64,000 nt of DNA from Cichorium intybus (GCA_023525715.1 CM042010.1:159169407-159233406), one strand, 5' to 3'. Positions 32,593 to 43,906 are shown, numbered from the stretch's first letter. Made by a program: numbers and translations. The notes: generated by a model from the sequence alone, not told the origin.

Positions 32593-34575
32593 TGTAAGAA
32601 CCCGAGAGAAATTGTGATAAATATGTAAAAATAATTATGCAATATTAAAATTTAGAAAAAGGGCAAATTCGTCATTTGCCATGTTTTGGGACCATAAAGT
32701 AAAATATTTTGTGTTTGTGGCCATATTGTGAGAAATAAAACATTCATGTAATAAAAGTTTGACTTTTGTGGTCAAAATATGAGAAATGGAAGTAGAGGGT
32801 AAAACTTGGAAATAATTGAAGTATAAATAGAGGGAAGCTTCTAGCTCCCTCTACTGAAATCGTGAAGCATCAGGGAGCTCGAGTCTTGGAGAAAGTCTGG
32901 AGAAAACAACACGGGAATTGAAGAACCAAGTTGAAGATTTTGATTCTTAAGTCATCAAAGGTTAGATTATGTTCTTGCAAGTTATCCAAACCATTTCTAA
33001 TGTTCTTGAGGAGATGAAAACGAAATTCAGTTGTGGTGTGGAGTTGATTTCGGTTTCTAACTCCTAAATAATGATTTCACACATCATTGAAACTCAATTC
33101 CATCTTTGAAAACCAATTAGAAACAAAGGAATTGAGAAATTTCCTCAAGAACCCTAAAACTAGGAATTTGTGTAATTTAGTTGTTTCTATGGATTAAAAC
33201 TTGATGTAAACTCAAGGTTTTAGTCATAGAATGGTATAAATTGGTTAGGCCAAGTATTAAGAGCTTAATACACGAAAACAGGAGGCTGCAGAACAAAAAT
33301 CGGACCCGAAACCCACCCAGACACATTACACGGCCGTGTAATTTTCAGGGTAAACATTACACGACCGTGTAACCCAATTAAAGCCTGCAAAGTTACACGG
33401 CCGTGTAATTTTGCAAGGCAAGTTACACGACCGTGTAACATACTGAGGGGATTTTTGAGTTTTGATTTTTGGAAATTGGGGTTAGACTTGTCCGTTTGAC
33501 CTCAAATTTTAAACATAAGTCCCTTACGGTCCAAAACTTGGTAGAAAATTGTCGGAACCAAAATACGACCTCCCGAGGGTACTGTAGTAAAATACGCGTA
33601 TTTTGGGAAAATTTATAAATTCAAGAAAGTTATTATAATGAGAATTTTAGTCTAATTATGAACTGTAGTTGCATGGTATGGCACTCTTGTGCTGAGAAGT
33701 TGGTTATTATATATATGAATTGAGTATAAGTGTATAATTTGTATATAATAGGTGGTGGTTCAAACAAGATTGTTCAAGATAAAAAGAAAGGAGTCCAAGA
33801 AGATAACTAACTCCTAGGTGACTAAGGTGAGTGTTATGTGGATTTTCTGGTACATAGCAAAATGAATTTTTATTTAAAATGTTTTGGAATCAAAGTGGTT
33901 TTATGACTTAAAGGTATTTTATGAACAATATGATTATAACGTGTAAAGAAGTAAAAAAAAAATCAGAAATACAGTGAAGTAATAATGTGATTGGCCCATG
34001 ATGATAAGTTGATTAGTATCCGGATAAAGACCACGGCCTGCTGCGGTAGGGGTGGCAATAAGACACTACTGGGATGGTACCTCCCGTCGCGAAGTAGTTG
34101 TCTTACCTTGATAGATGAATTCGTTTCATTCTATTTGGGAAGTAGCTATACGAGTGCGTCTCGTATAAAACCTACGGGTGCGCTCGTAGGAATGTACCAT
34201 TGATAAGAAATAAGGAATACCTGTGGGTGCGCTCACAGGAAAAGAATATCGAACTTCTAATAATTAATGAAATTATTAGCAAAGATATTTTTGGGTCTAA
34301 ACCCATATCGCTCACGAGACATTATGTCTCACGTATTTTGTTTTAAAATGATATGTACACAGGTAATCAAGAAGGGAGTTGAATGAGTCGGGCGGGACCG
34401 TAGCTTCTGATGTATAATAATGTAGAATAAACAGGTTTGAATCATGGTTGTGAAACAAATTCGTGATACCCCGTTTGTAATATAAATACATGGTTTGTTT
34501 TCAAATGTTGTAACAAAGTTTGTAAAAAAAAAAAAAAAAAAAAAAAAGATTTGTGTGAAAATTTGGGGTGTTACA
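32593..34575 (+). repeat. 5' LTR of the Ty3 chromodomain element
   Basis: 1983 bp, TGTAAGAACCCG...GGGGTGTTACA. A TATA box TATAAATA lies at 32822-32829. By eye it differs from the 3' LTR only by A/C at 34351 versus 41344 and by one A in a long A-run (24 versus 23). The 70-aa frame at 33991-34203 also occurs in the 3' LTR and is not a gene. Confidence 0.96.
33326..33438. repeat. Four spaced 16 bp palindromes in the 5' LTR
   Basis: TTACACGGCCGTGTAA occurs at 33326-33341 and 33393-33408; TTACACGACCGTGTAA at 33357-33372 and 33423-33438. Spacings are about 31, 36 and 30 bp. The same set recurs in the 3' LTR 6993 bp further on. They lie downstream of the TATA box, so in the transcribed R/U5 leader. 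Confidence 0.9.
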
Positions 34576-34578
34576 ATT

Positions 34579-34591
34579 TGGTATCAGAGCC
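34579..34591 (+). other. Primer-binding site of the Ty3 element
   Basis: TGGTATCAGAGCC, complementary to the 3' end of initiator-Met tRNA, three bases after the 5' LTR. Confidence 0.93.
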
Positions 34592-34993
34592 ATGGTTTAA
34601 GCGAATTAGGTTGGGTAACCATCCTAGGCTTAAACTAGTGGATTAATAGTAAGTAAAGTAGTAGTACTAGGTACTAACTAATGGGGTAGAATTGCTAATT
34701 TATAATTATGGAATCCACAGAAACCGAGAAACCAGGGGATCTTGTGATAACACCAGAGCCAAAGTATATAGGTGGTTAAAGTAATATTGGGCCCGTATTA
34801 TTGTAACCACAGGATATGCTTTGGAAATGGTGAAGTCACTAGGAAACCTGAGGAATTTGGTTGTGGAAATTAGTATAGAGACACTTGGGAACGCGAGTCC
34901 TATAGGAATATCACATGCTACTGCTTTCGAGTATATTGATAAATATATTTATGTGGAATAATAAACGCAAATCTATTCCATTTTGTATAGTAA

Positions 34994-37900
34994 ATGGAGA
35001 GCGGTGATCAGAATATTTTGAGTGAAGGACGGACTGCAAGTCATACCCCGTCCCACGGAGATAACCCAGTTGATGATGAGGTTAACATGGGTCCTAACCC
35101 AAATCCAATACCGCAACCTCCACCCGTGACCTTGGAGGCTATTCAAAATCTTATTAGCAATCTAAAGACAGAGATGAGGGAGGATATGCGACAAATGTTG
35201 AATGCACGGCTGGGTGACCCACAACCTAATCCTTCAGCAGATGATGCTTCTTGGAGACCCACTAATGGAGATTCGGTTACGGATGAGGATAGTGTGGGGA
35301 CAGAAGACAAGAAGAGATGTTCATTCAAAACTTTTCTGACATGTAAGCCAACGGAATACTATGGTAGTTACGAGCCTAAGGTCACGATGCGATGGATACG
35401 GGAGACAGAACAAGTATTGGAGGTCAGCAAGTGTCATGAGAAGGATAAAGTTTATTATGCCTCACGAATGTTGAAAGACGATGCATTGGTCTGGTGGAAT
35501 ACCTTATACGAACTGGTTGGAAAGGATGTAATTTACAAGTGGTCGTGGACCGAATTCACCACCCGCCTGAAGAATAAATATTGTCCCCTTCGGGACATAG
35601 AAAAACTCGAAGACGAATTCCTTACTTTAAAGAAGGGTAGTTTGACTGTTGCTGAATATACTAAAAAGTTCAGTGATATGTTACCGTTCGTGGGAAACCT
35701 TTACCCTACGGAGCGAGCACGAATCAACCGTTATGTGAAAGGCCTACCTTGGGAGTATGAATTGGAAGTAAAACGGGCGGTAACAATGGATGCGGCGTTT
35801 GAGGCAGCAAGAAATGTTGAAGATGTGGGGAAACGAAGAACAGTGGAGAAGCAAGTTTCTGGGGATAAACGTAAGTTCAGTGGCGGGAGTAGTAGCTGGA
35901 ATAAGAAAGGAAAGTCGGTGGTGATGTCGAGCAAACAGGGCAGTCGAAAGATGTGTGATAAGTGCGGGAAAGAACATACGGGCGAATGTAAGATGGGAAG
36001 TGCGGCTTGTTTTAATTGCGGAAGAATGGGTCACAAGGCGAGGGAATGTACCTATCCCAAGCTCAGCGAAGTCGAGTGTTTCTCATGTCACGAAAAGGGG
36101 CATTATAGTTTTAACTGTCCGAAGAAGGGTGGCGAGACAATGGTATCAACTGCGCAGAAAAAGACGGAGCCTCAAAAGGTGAAGACCCGCGCGTTCCAAC
36201 TCACCCGAGAAGAAGCAAAGGAGACACAAGACGTGGTCTCAGGTACTCTACTAATTAACCAGATGCCTGCCTATGTATTATTTGATTCTGGTGCTACATG
36301 TTCGTTTGTGTCCTATGAGTTTGGTCTAAAATTCAATATACCGCTAGAACCATTAGATCGTGTATGTGAGGTAGAATTGGCAAGTGGTAAGAAGGTAGGA
36401 ATAAAACATGTGTACCGTGGCTGCGAACTCAGCATAGATGATCAGAAATTTTCGTTGAATCTTCTTCCGATTGGAGTGAAGACTTTTGATGTGGTCATTG
36501 GTATGGATTGGCTTGGAGTCAATGATGCAAAAATCGCATGTGGGAAAAAGATAGTGTCGGTGAAAATTCCAGGTGGCAGCAAAGTGTATGTGTACGGTGA
36601 AAAACCCAAGAGGATGTCCGATTTGATCAGTGCAGCAAAAGTCAGGAGATGTCTGGTGAAAGGATGTTTATCCTATGTGGCGTATGTAATGGTGGAAGAA
36701 AAGGTAAAGAAAACAGTACATGACATTGATGTAGTAAAAGAATATACTGAAGTGTTTCCAGATGACTTACCCGGGTTGCCACCAGAGAGACAAGTTGAAT
36801 TCCGCATTGATCTTGTACCTGGAGCTTCTCCTATCGCCCGAGCTCCGTACCGATTGGCCCCGACCGAAATGCGGGAGTTGATGTCACAATTACAGGAATT
36901 GTTGGATAAAGGCTTTATACGCCCCAGTGTGTCTCCTTGGGGTGCACCAGTACTGTTTGTCAAGAAGAAAGATGGCACGATGCGAATGTGCATTGACTAC
37001 CGCGAGCTCAATAAAATCACCATCAAGAATCGTTACCCGTTACCACGAATAGACGATCTGTTTGATCAGTTGCAAGGCGCTGATTATTTCTCCAAGATTG
37101 ACCTTCGGTCTGGCTATCATCAGGTGCGCGTAAGAAATGAAGATATTGAGAAGACTGCTTTTCGCACTCGCTACGGGCATTATGAATTTCTGGTCATGCC
37201 TTTTGGTCTGACGAATGCCCCGGCAATCTTCATGGATTTGATGAATAGGGTGTGCAAGCCGTTCCTTGATAAGTTTGTTATCGTCTTTATTGATGACATC
37301 CTTATCTATTCGAAGAATGCAGAAGAACACAGAAATCATTTGAGGACGGTGCTAGAAGTTCTGAAGAAAGAAAAGTTATATGCAAAATTTTCAAAGTGCG
37401 AATTCTGGCTGAGAGAGGTGCAATTCCTTGGACACGTTGTCTCAATCCAAGGCATTAAAGTAGATCCAGCAAAGGTGGAGGCAGTGATGAAATGGGAATT
37501 TCCCAAGACTCCGACGGAAGTGAGAAGTTTTCTTGGACTCGCCGGGTACTACCGACGATTCATCCAAGATTTTTCACGGATTGCGGTACCTCTTACGAAG
37601 CTAACAAGAAAAGGGGTAAAGTTTGAATGGGGGGTGGAACAAGAGAAAGCGTTTGAGACACTAAAAGAGAAGTTATGCAATGCGCCGGTTCTTACCCTAC
37701 CAGAGGGAACTGAAGACTTTGTGGTGTATAGTGATGCCTCGAACAGAGGACTGGGTTGTGTATTAATGCAGCGGGGAAAGGTGATAGCGTACGCTTCTCG
37801 ACAACTAAAAGAACCCGAAACTCGATATGCAACGCACGATTTGGAACTGGCAGCAATTGTGTTTGCATTAAAAATCTGGAGGCATTACTTGTATGGAACA

Positions 37901-39574
37901 AAGTGCACCTTGTATACGGATCATAAAAGCTTGCAGTACGTATTTTCTCAGAAAGATCTCAATATGAGGCAAAGTAGGTGGCTAGAGCTAATAAATGATT
38001 ATGACTGTGAAATCGCTTACCACCCTGGGAAAGCGAACGTGGTAGCAGATGCCTTAAGCAGGAAGTTTCATGAAAAGAAAAGACAAGAGAAGTTGATGAA
38101 AATCGAATTGAAATCAAGCCTAATAGAAAGCATCAAAGACGCGCAAAAGCAAGCATTGGAAAGAGGTGACTTAAAGAAGGAAAAGCTGGGAAAAGATTTG
38201 GTGTTTGGAGAAAATACCCAGGGACTGAAGACAGTCAGAAATCGTGTGTGGGTACCAAAGGCAGGTGGAATCCGAAAGTTGATACTAGAAGAATCTCATA
38301 AGTCAAAATATTCCATCCACCCAGGAAGCACGAAAACTTATCGGGATCTCAAAGAACAGTATTGGTGGCCGGGAATGAAGAAAAGAATTGTTAAATATAT
38401 CTCTAAATGTGCAACCTGTGCACAAGTGAAAGCGGAACACCAAGCCCCATATGGAAATACTCAACCATTGCAAATTCCAGCGGGGAAATGGGAAGATATA
38501 ACCATGGATTTCATATTTGGCTTGCCAAGAACCAGAAGAGGTCATAACGGTATTTGGGTCATTGTTGACCGCTTGACCAAGAGTGCTATGTTTTTGGCGA
38601 TTAATGAAAATACACAATTGGAAACGTTGGCGCAGATATACAAGGATGAAGTTATACGACTTCATGGAGCTCCCTTGTCAATTGTGTCTGACAGAGACCC
38701 ACGGTTTACCTCAAAATTGTGGGAGGCACTACAAGAACGTATGGGGACAAAAATAAAAATGAGTACAGCCTATCATCCCCAAACAGACGGGCAAAGTGAA
38801 CGAACTATTCAGACCGTAGAAGATATGCTACGATCTTGTGCTTTGGATTTTGGTGGAAATTGGGACGAGCACTTGCCGTTGGTGGAATTTTCTTATAACA
38901 ATAGTTATCATTCCAGTATTGGAATGCCACCATTCGAAGCTTTATATGGCAGAAAATGTAGAACCCCTTTGTGTTGGTTAGAAGCGGGAGAGACTAAAAT
39001 GACTGGGCCGGAAATTGTAAGGGTAACAAATGAAAAGATTAAAATAATTCAAGCTAATATGAAAGCTGCTCAAGATAGGCAGAAGAGTTATGCGGATTTG
39101 AAGAAGAGACCGTACGATTTAAAAGAAGGTGATCTGGTAATGCTCAAAGTGTCACCGTGGAAAGGTGTGGTAAGATTTGGAAAGAGGGGTAAACTGAGTC
39201 CCAGATACATTGGACCATTCAAGATCTTAAAAAGAATTGGTGAACAAGCTTTCAAACTAGAATTACCACGTGAACTGAGTAGTATACATGATACGTTCCA
39301 TGTGTGCTATTTGAAAAAGTACTTTGGGAAGAGTGAACTTGTTATTCCATTGAAAGACTTAAAAGTAGAGGCCCCGAATAAACTGATAGAAGAACCAGAA
39401 GCAATGTTAGAGGTGAGAACCAAGAAGTTAAGAAACAAAGAAATTGACTTAGTCCTGGTCAAATGGAAGCACGCGTCGGGCTCGGATTTAACTTGGGAAA
39501 CACTAGAAGAAATGAAAAAAAGATACCCGAATTTCACGAACTATGAGAAGATTCCGAGGACGGAATCCTCTTAA
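34994..39574 (+). CDS. Ty3 retrotransposon Gag-Pol polyprotein, 1526 aa
   Basis: One uninterrupted frame. Gag capsid region about residues 110-230 (ALVWWNTLY, EYTKKFSDM). Zinc knuckles near 320-376, including CFNCGRMGHKAREC. Aspartic protease motif DSGATCSF near 430. Reverse transcriptase 600-780 with VFIDDILIYS holding the catalytic Asp pair. RNase H near 910 (YSDASNRGLG) with TDHKSLQ further on. Integrase from about 1100 with an HHCC finger (HPGS, CATC) and catalytic residues in TMDFIFG, SDRDPRF and DGQSERT. A C-terminal chromodomain at about 1465-1515 (VLVKWKH, LTWETLEEM) is expected to steer insertion to marked chromatin. The start at 34994 is the first ATG, 400 bp after the PBS. Gag and Pol share one frame, which is common in this clade. 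Confidence 0.96.
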   Translation: MESGDQNILSEGRTASHTPSHGDNPVDDEVNMGPNPNPIPQPPPVTLEAIQNLISNLKTEMREDMRQMLNARLGDPQPNPSADDASWRPTNGDSVTDEDSVGTEDKKRCSFKTFLTCKPTEYYGSYEPKVTMRWIRETEQVLEVSKCHEKDKVYYASRMLKDDALVWWNTLYELVGKDVIYKWSWTEFTTRLKNKYCPLRDIEKLEDEFLTLKKGSLTVAEYTKKFSDMLPFVGNLYPTERARINRYVKGLPWEYELEVKRAVTMDAAFEAARNVEDVGKRRTVEKQVSGDKRKFSGGSSSWNKKGKSVVMSSKQGSRKMCDKCGKEHTGECKMGSAACFNCGRMGHKARECTYPKLSEVECFSCHEKGHYSFNCPKKGGETMVSTAQKKTEPQKVKTRAFQLTREEAKETQDVVSGTLLINQMPAYVLFDSGATCSFVSYEFGLKFNIPLEPLDRVCEVELASGKKVGIKHVYRGCELSIDDQKFSLNLLPIGVKTFDVVIGMDWLGVNDAKIACGKKIVSVKIPGGSKVYVYGEKPKRMSDLISAAKVRRCLVKGCLSYVAYVMVEEKVKKTVHDIDVVKEYTEVFPDDLPGLPPERQVEFRIDLVPGASPIARAPYRLAPTEMRELMSQLQELLDKGFIRPSVSPWGAPVLFVKKKDGTMRMCIDYRELNKITIKNRYPLPRIDDLFDQLQGADYFSKIDLRSGYHQVRVRNEDIEKTAFRTRYGHYEFLVMPFGLTNAPAIFMDLMNRVCKPFLDKFVIVFIDDILIYSKNAEEHRNHLRTVLEVLKKEKLYAKFSKCEFWLREVQFLGHVVSIQGIKVDPAKVEAVMKWEFPKTPTEVRSFLGLAGYYRRFIQDFSRIAVPLTKLTRKGVKFEWGVEQEKAFETLKEKLCNAPVLTLPEGTEDFVVYSDASNRGLGCVLMQRGKVIAYASRQLKEPETRYATHDLELAAIVFALKIWRHYLYGTKCTLYTDHKSLQYVFSQKDLNMRQSRWLELINDYDCEIAYHPGKANVVADALSRKFHEKKRQEKLMKIELKSSLIESIKDAQKQALERGDLKKEKLGKDLVFGENTQGLKTVRNRVWVPKAGGIRKLILEESHKSKYSIHPGSTKTYRDLKEQYWWPGMKKRIVKYISKCATCAQVKAEHQAPYGNTQPLQIPAGKWEDITMDFIFGLPRTRRGHNGIWVIVDRLTKSAMFLAINENTQLETLAQIYKDEVIRLHGAPLSIVSDRDPRFTSKLWEALQERMGTKIKMSTAYHPQTDGQSERTIQTVEDMLRSCALDFGGNWDEHLPLVEFSYNNSYHSSIGMPPFEALYGRKCRTPLCWLEAGETKMTGPEIVRVTNEKIKIIQANMKAAQDRQKSYADLKKRPYDLKEGDLVMLKVSPWKGVVRFGKRGKLSPRYIGPFKILKRIGEQAFKLELPRELSSIHDTFHVCYLKKYFGKSELVIPLKDLKVEAPNKLIEEPEAMLEVRTKKLRNKEIDLVLVKWKHASGSDLTWETLEEMKKRYPNFTNYEKIPRTESS

Positions 39575-39585
39575 GGGGGAAGGAT
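39571..39585 (+). other. Polypurine tract of the Ty3 element
   Basis: TTAAGGGGGAAGGAT directly before the 3' LTR, overlapping the Gag-Pol stop codon. It primes plus-strand DNA synthesis. Confidence 0.88.
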
Positions 39586-41567
39586 TGTAAGAACCCGAGA
39601 GAAATTGTGATAAATATGTAAAAATAATTATGCAATATTAAAATTTAGAAAAAGGGCAAATTCGTCATTTGCCATGTTTTGGGACCATAAAGTAAAATAT
39701 TTTGTGTTTGTGGCCATATTGTGAGAAATAAAACATTCATGTAATAAAAGTTTGACTTTTGTGGTCAAAATATGAGAAATGGAAGTAGAGGGTAAAACTT
39801 GGAAATAATTGAAGTATAAATAGAGGGAAGCTTCTAGCTCCCTCTACTGAAATCGTGAAGCATCAGGGAGCTCGAGTCTTGGAGAAAGTCTGGAGAAAAC
39901 AACACGGGAATTGAAGAACCAAGTTGAAGATTTTGATTCTTAAGTCATCAAAGGTTAGATTATGTTCTTGCAAGTTATCCAAACCATTTCTAATGTTCTT
40001 GAGGAGATGAAAACGAAATTCAGTTGTGGTGTGGAGTTGATTTCGGTTTCTAACTCCTAAATAATGATTTCACACATCATTGAAACTCAATTCCATCTTT
40101 GAAAACCAATTAGAAACAAAGGAATTGAGAAATTTCCTCAAGAACCCTAAAACTAGGAATTTGTGTAATTTAGTTGTTTCTATGGATTAAAACTTGATGT
40201 AAACTCAAGGTTTTAGTCATAGAATGGTATAAATTGGTTAGGCCAAGTATTAAGAGCTTAATACACGAAAACAGGAGGCTGCAGAACAAAAATCGGACCC
40301 GAAACCCACCCAGACACATTACACGGCCGTGTAATTTTCAGGGTAAACATTACACGACCGTGTAACCCAATTAAAGCCTGCAAAGTTACACGGCCGTGTA
40401 ATTTTGCAAGGCAAGTTACACGACCGTGTAACATACTGAGGGGATTTTTGAGTTTTGATTTTTGGAAATTGGGGTTAGACTTGTCCGTTTGACCTCAAAT
40501 TTTAAACATAAGTCCCTTACGGTCCAAAACTTGGTAGAAAATTGTCGGAACCAAAATACGACCTCCCGAGGGTACTGTAGTAAAATACGCGTATTTTGGG
40601 AAAATTTATAAATTCAAGAAAGTTATTATAATGAGAATTTTAGTCTAATTATGAACTGTAGTTGCATGGTATGGCACTCTTGTGCTGAGAAGTTGGTTAT
40701 TATATATATGAATTGAGTATAAGTGTATAATTTGTATATAATAGGTGGTGGTTCAAACAAGATTGTTCAAGATAAAAAGAAAGGAGTCCAAGAAGATAAC
40801 TAACTCCTAGGTGACTAAGGTGAGTGTTATGTGGATTTTCTGGTACATAGCAAAATGAATTTTTATTTAAAATGTTTTGGAATCAAAGTGGTTTTATGAC
40901 TTAAAGGTATTTTATGAACAATATGATTATAACGTGTAAAGAAGTAAAAAAAAAATCAGAAATACAGTGAAGTAATAATGTGATTGGCCCATGATGATAA
41001 GTTGATTAGTATCCGGATAAAGACCACGGCCTGCTGCGGTAGGGGTGGCAATAAGACACTACTGGGATGGTACCTCCCGTCGCGAAGTAGTTGTCTTACC
41101 TTGATAGATGAATTCGTTTCATTCTATTTGGGAAGTAGCTATACGAGTGCGTCTCGTATAAAACCTACGGGTGCGCTCGTAGGAATGTACCATTGATAAG
41201 AAATAAGGAATACCTGTGGGTGCGCTCACAGGAAAAGAATATCGAACTTCTAATAATTAATGAAATTATTAGCAAAGATATTTTTGGGTCTAAACCCATA
41301 TCGCTCACGAGACATTATGTCTCACGTATTTTGTTTTAAAATGCTATGTACACAGGTAATCAAGAAGGGAGTTGAATGAGTCGGGCGGGACCGTAGCTTC
41401 TGATGTATAATAATGTAGAATAAACAGGTTTGAATCATGGTTGTGAAACAAATTCGTGATACCCCGTTTGTAATATAAATACATGGTTTGTTTTCAAATG
41501 TTGTAACAAAGTTTGTAAAAAAAAAAAAAAAAAAAAAAAGATTTGTGTGAAAATTTGGGGTGTTACA
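39586..41567 (+). repeat. 3' LTR of the Ty3 element
   Basis: 1982 bp, essentially identical to 32593-34575 (one substitution and a 1 bp A-run difference seen). TATA at 39815-39822; the palindrome array begins at 40319. Confidence 0.96.
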
Positions 41568-42569
41568 ATAAATTGTTTTTGACGCGTGTGACGATCGTGT
41601 TGTCAGCAGCTAAGGCCCTTAGCTGCGTTTTCCTCTATGCCATCTGCGTTTTGCTCTCTACCAGCTGCGTTTTCCTCTATAACATTCATAAACCCAGTTT
41701 TTTGTGCATCGAAAGCTTGTACGTTGAGCATAATATTTTGTACATTCACTAATCTATCACCTAAAACGATATGTAATACATAAAAACAACATGAAATTTG
41801 AGACTTACCTGTTTCCATGAGGAGAAATCTTGCGAAGCCATTTCAGAGTGTTTCTCGTTTACGGGATCGAAAAATTTTGTCGTTTTTTTTCCCCGGTTTT
41901 ATATACCTGGGCTGAGGAGTGGGTAGCCAACGAAAACGCAGCCCACTAGGACGAAAACGCAGCCGCTAGGACGAAAACGCAGCCCATGAGTGGCCCAAAT
42001 GGGCAAAACGCAGCCCAGGTGACGAAAAACGCAGCCCGTGAGGCTTGCCTGCGTTTTCGTTGGCTATTTTGGGGAATACCCCTAATTTTTGGCTGTTTTG
42101 AGGAAAACTCTTATGAGATTAGGTTATTTTAGTCATTTTCTCTTTAAAAATCACTCAAAATATAAACAACATAGGTTTATGAATTATTCAACTACCGGTT
42201 GTTGCAACAACTTTGTTCCCTCTTATCTTGAATCCCTTGGATGAATTCAGTAAGACCAGTAATTTCTTATTATTACAGCCCATGGAATTTGCACCGACTG
42301 ACTTCTGATAAACATCAATGTTTATATGTGATAAATTTTCTTTAGATAACTAGAAAGTTACCAATTAAAAAGCAAAATATATATACATAATCAAAACCAC
42401 AACTTAAATGGAGGCATAATTGGAAACAGCGGCTAACTCTCACTCGGTGATCACTATAACAAAGTAACATGGAAATAAATAAAAATTCAGTTCTAAGACA
42501 TACAAACAGCAAAACTCGGACGAAGAACATGAATTTAGAAGTTTACATAAAGCACAAAAAATTATGAAA

Positions 42570-43614
42570 CATGAAACATGCAATTGTGATGTTTCGTTGT
42601 GTAACCAACAAAAATGGTGTCATTCTCTTCAATATAGGGAAGCATGCTTTCAAGACACCATCCGCATGCTCAATAATGTTCTGAAGTTTTGCAGGTGTAT
42701 GGTTAATTTTTTTTTAATAGCCAATGCACGTCTACGACGAAAATCTCCAAGCCAATACATAACATAACGATATGGAGCTATAAATCATCGAGTTTGTGCT
42801 TACGCAACATCATAAAGTTTATATTTATCTGCAAAAATAACCAAATAATTAATGTTTAAATTAAGATAATCAAATAATTAATGAATCTATAAACACACCT
42901 GGTGTTGGAAACAGAGATGGTGCATCTGCATCTGCATATGCTAATGCTTCTGTTAATACTCTAGAATCACGTGCTAAACCTTCCCAATCGGTCACAACAA
43001 ACGTAAAAATCATGTTGAAGTCACAAATTGCCAACACATTTTGATAACAATTCCCTTTTTCGTTCCCCTATATAAATCTTGTTTCTTAGCAGGGACAATA
43101 ACATGTATCCAAGTTCCCTTAAGTGCACCAACCGCTCCTTTAAAAACTTGCCATAGCCTCTTAATATGTCCCGACATATTTGGATTTGGATTAAAATAAG
43201 TGGGCACTGTCATATCTTGTGCGAAAAGCATCATTCTATATATTACTTCATAAAAAAATTAAGAATCGTTTGCTTTGAGTGTTCGAATCCGCTCTTCACG
43301 ACTACATATCTTTGATTGTGGCTAACCCTCGTAAAAAACATTGTCATTTTTTCTTCAACGGATACGTATTTGCTATTCTTTAAGGATTATTTTGCTCTAA
43401 AATGTGCGCATAATCAGACAAAAGATTCACAGGATATGCATAGTAACTCAATACATTGTGTATCATTACCTCGTGATAACTCCAATGTGAATTGATGTCC
43501 AGACATTTGCGAAGCATTATCTCGTTTTCGTTTCAAATTTATCCTCCAAAAAAACGAAGATAAAAATACATGAGAATTACGAGCAATAGTATATTGTCGT
43601 AATCCATTATCCAC
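42570..43614 (-). pseudogene. PIF/Harbinger transposase (frameshifted)
   Basis: From N to C on the minus strand: a helical N-terminal region with KYVSVEEKMTMF and SHNQRYVV; the DDE start FKGAVGALKGTWIHVIVP and DLYRGTKKG; a frame change, then DWEGLARDSRVL and ALAYADADAPSLFP; and finally FIAPYRYVMYWLGDFRRR at about 42700-42830 after an AG acceptor. These blocks are the known PIF/Harbinger order. At least two frameshifts and several stops break it. In the usual motif GALDGT the Asp is Lys here, so a catalytic residue is also lost. Confidence 0.75.
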
Positions 43615-43654
43615 ATGTTAAATTATAAACACTTGTTAATTCCAATACAACAAA

Positions 43655-43905
43655 AAACAATGTTTCCAGCATATGCAAAATAGCATACAATATTTCAAAC
43701 ATCACAAAAAATGACAATGTTTCTTATATAGACAAAATACGATACAATGTTCAAACATCACCAAAAATAACAATATTTCCTACATAACCAAAAGACGACA
43801 CAATGTCTCAAATATCACAAAAAAAAAGAACAATATTTCCAAAATAGCCAAAAGACGACACAGTGTTTCAAACATCACAAAAAGAGCAATGTTTCCAACC
43901 CAATA
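43655..43905. repeat. Four tandem units of about 62 bp
   Basis: Each contains ACAATNTTTCCNNNATAGCCAAAAGACGACAC or a variant, and TTTCAAACATCACAAAAA. The array separates the two Harbinger genes. Confidence 0.75.
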
Positions 43906-43906
43906 A

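Larger units (their letters stand above)
32593..41567 (+). mobile_element. Intact, very young Ty3/gypsy retrotransposon (chromodomain clade, Tekay/Del-like)
   Basis: 8975 bp with two nearly identical LTRs, a perfect 5 bp target duplication ATAAA (32588-32592, 41568-41572), a PBS for initiator-Met tRNA (34579-34591), one full-length Gag-Pol frame and a polypurine tract before the 3' LTR. The C-terminal chromodomain places it in the chromovirus lineage, and the order RT-RNase H-integrase confirms Ty3. All parts needed for transposition appear present, so it could be active or recently active. It lies inside the solo LTR at 30588-41605. Confidence 0.96.
30588..41605 (+). mobile_element. Solo LTR interrupted by a Ty3 element
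   Basis: Starts TGATAGTGCTTTATTTTTAC at 30588 and ends GTGTTGTCA at 41605, flanked on both sides by GCAGC (30583-30587, 41606-41610), a perfect 5 bp duplication. Without the nested Ty3 element it is about 2.04 kb. A TATA box TATAAATA at 31687-31694 gives the plus orientation. Upstream is a CG-rich array of CGCGACGCGAC motifs (31430-31670). Near the end lies GTGGACTCGACCCCG, a phrase typical of the 3' part of some plant Ty3 LTRs. No PBS or coding region follows, so internal recombination has removed the rest. Confidence 0.8.
30106..42142. mobile_element. Non-autonomous MULE containing two nested LTR-element insertions
   Basis: Terminal inverted repeats of 93 bp lie at 30106-30198 and 42050-42142, starting GAGAAAATGACTAAAATA. 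The perfect 9 bp target duplication TTTAAAAAT lies at 30097-30105 and 42143-42151. Without the insertions the element is about 1.0 kb and non-coding. Its interior is packed with the motif TGCGTTTTCCTC / GAAAACGCAG in both orientations. It was entered at 30587/41606 by an LTR element, now a solo LTR. A relative lies at 52398-55411. Confidence 0.9.

Noticed and set aside
33991..34203. 70-aa frame occurring identically at 40984-41196
   Set aside because: It lies in both LTRs of the Ty3 element, overlaps non-coding leader and has no homology; duplication is explained by the LTRs.
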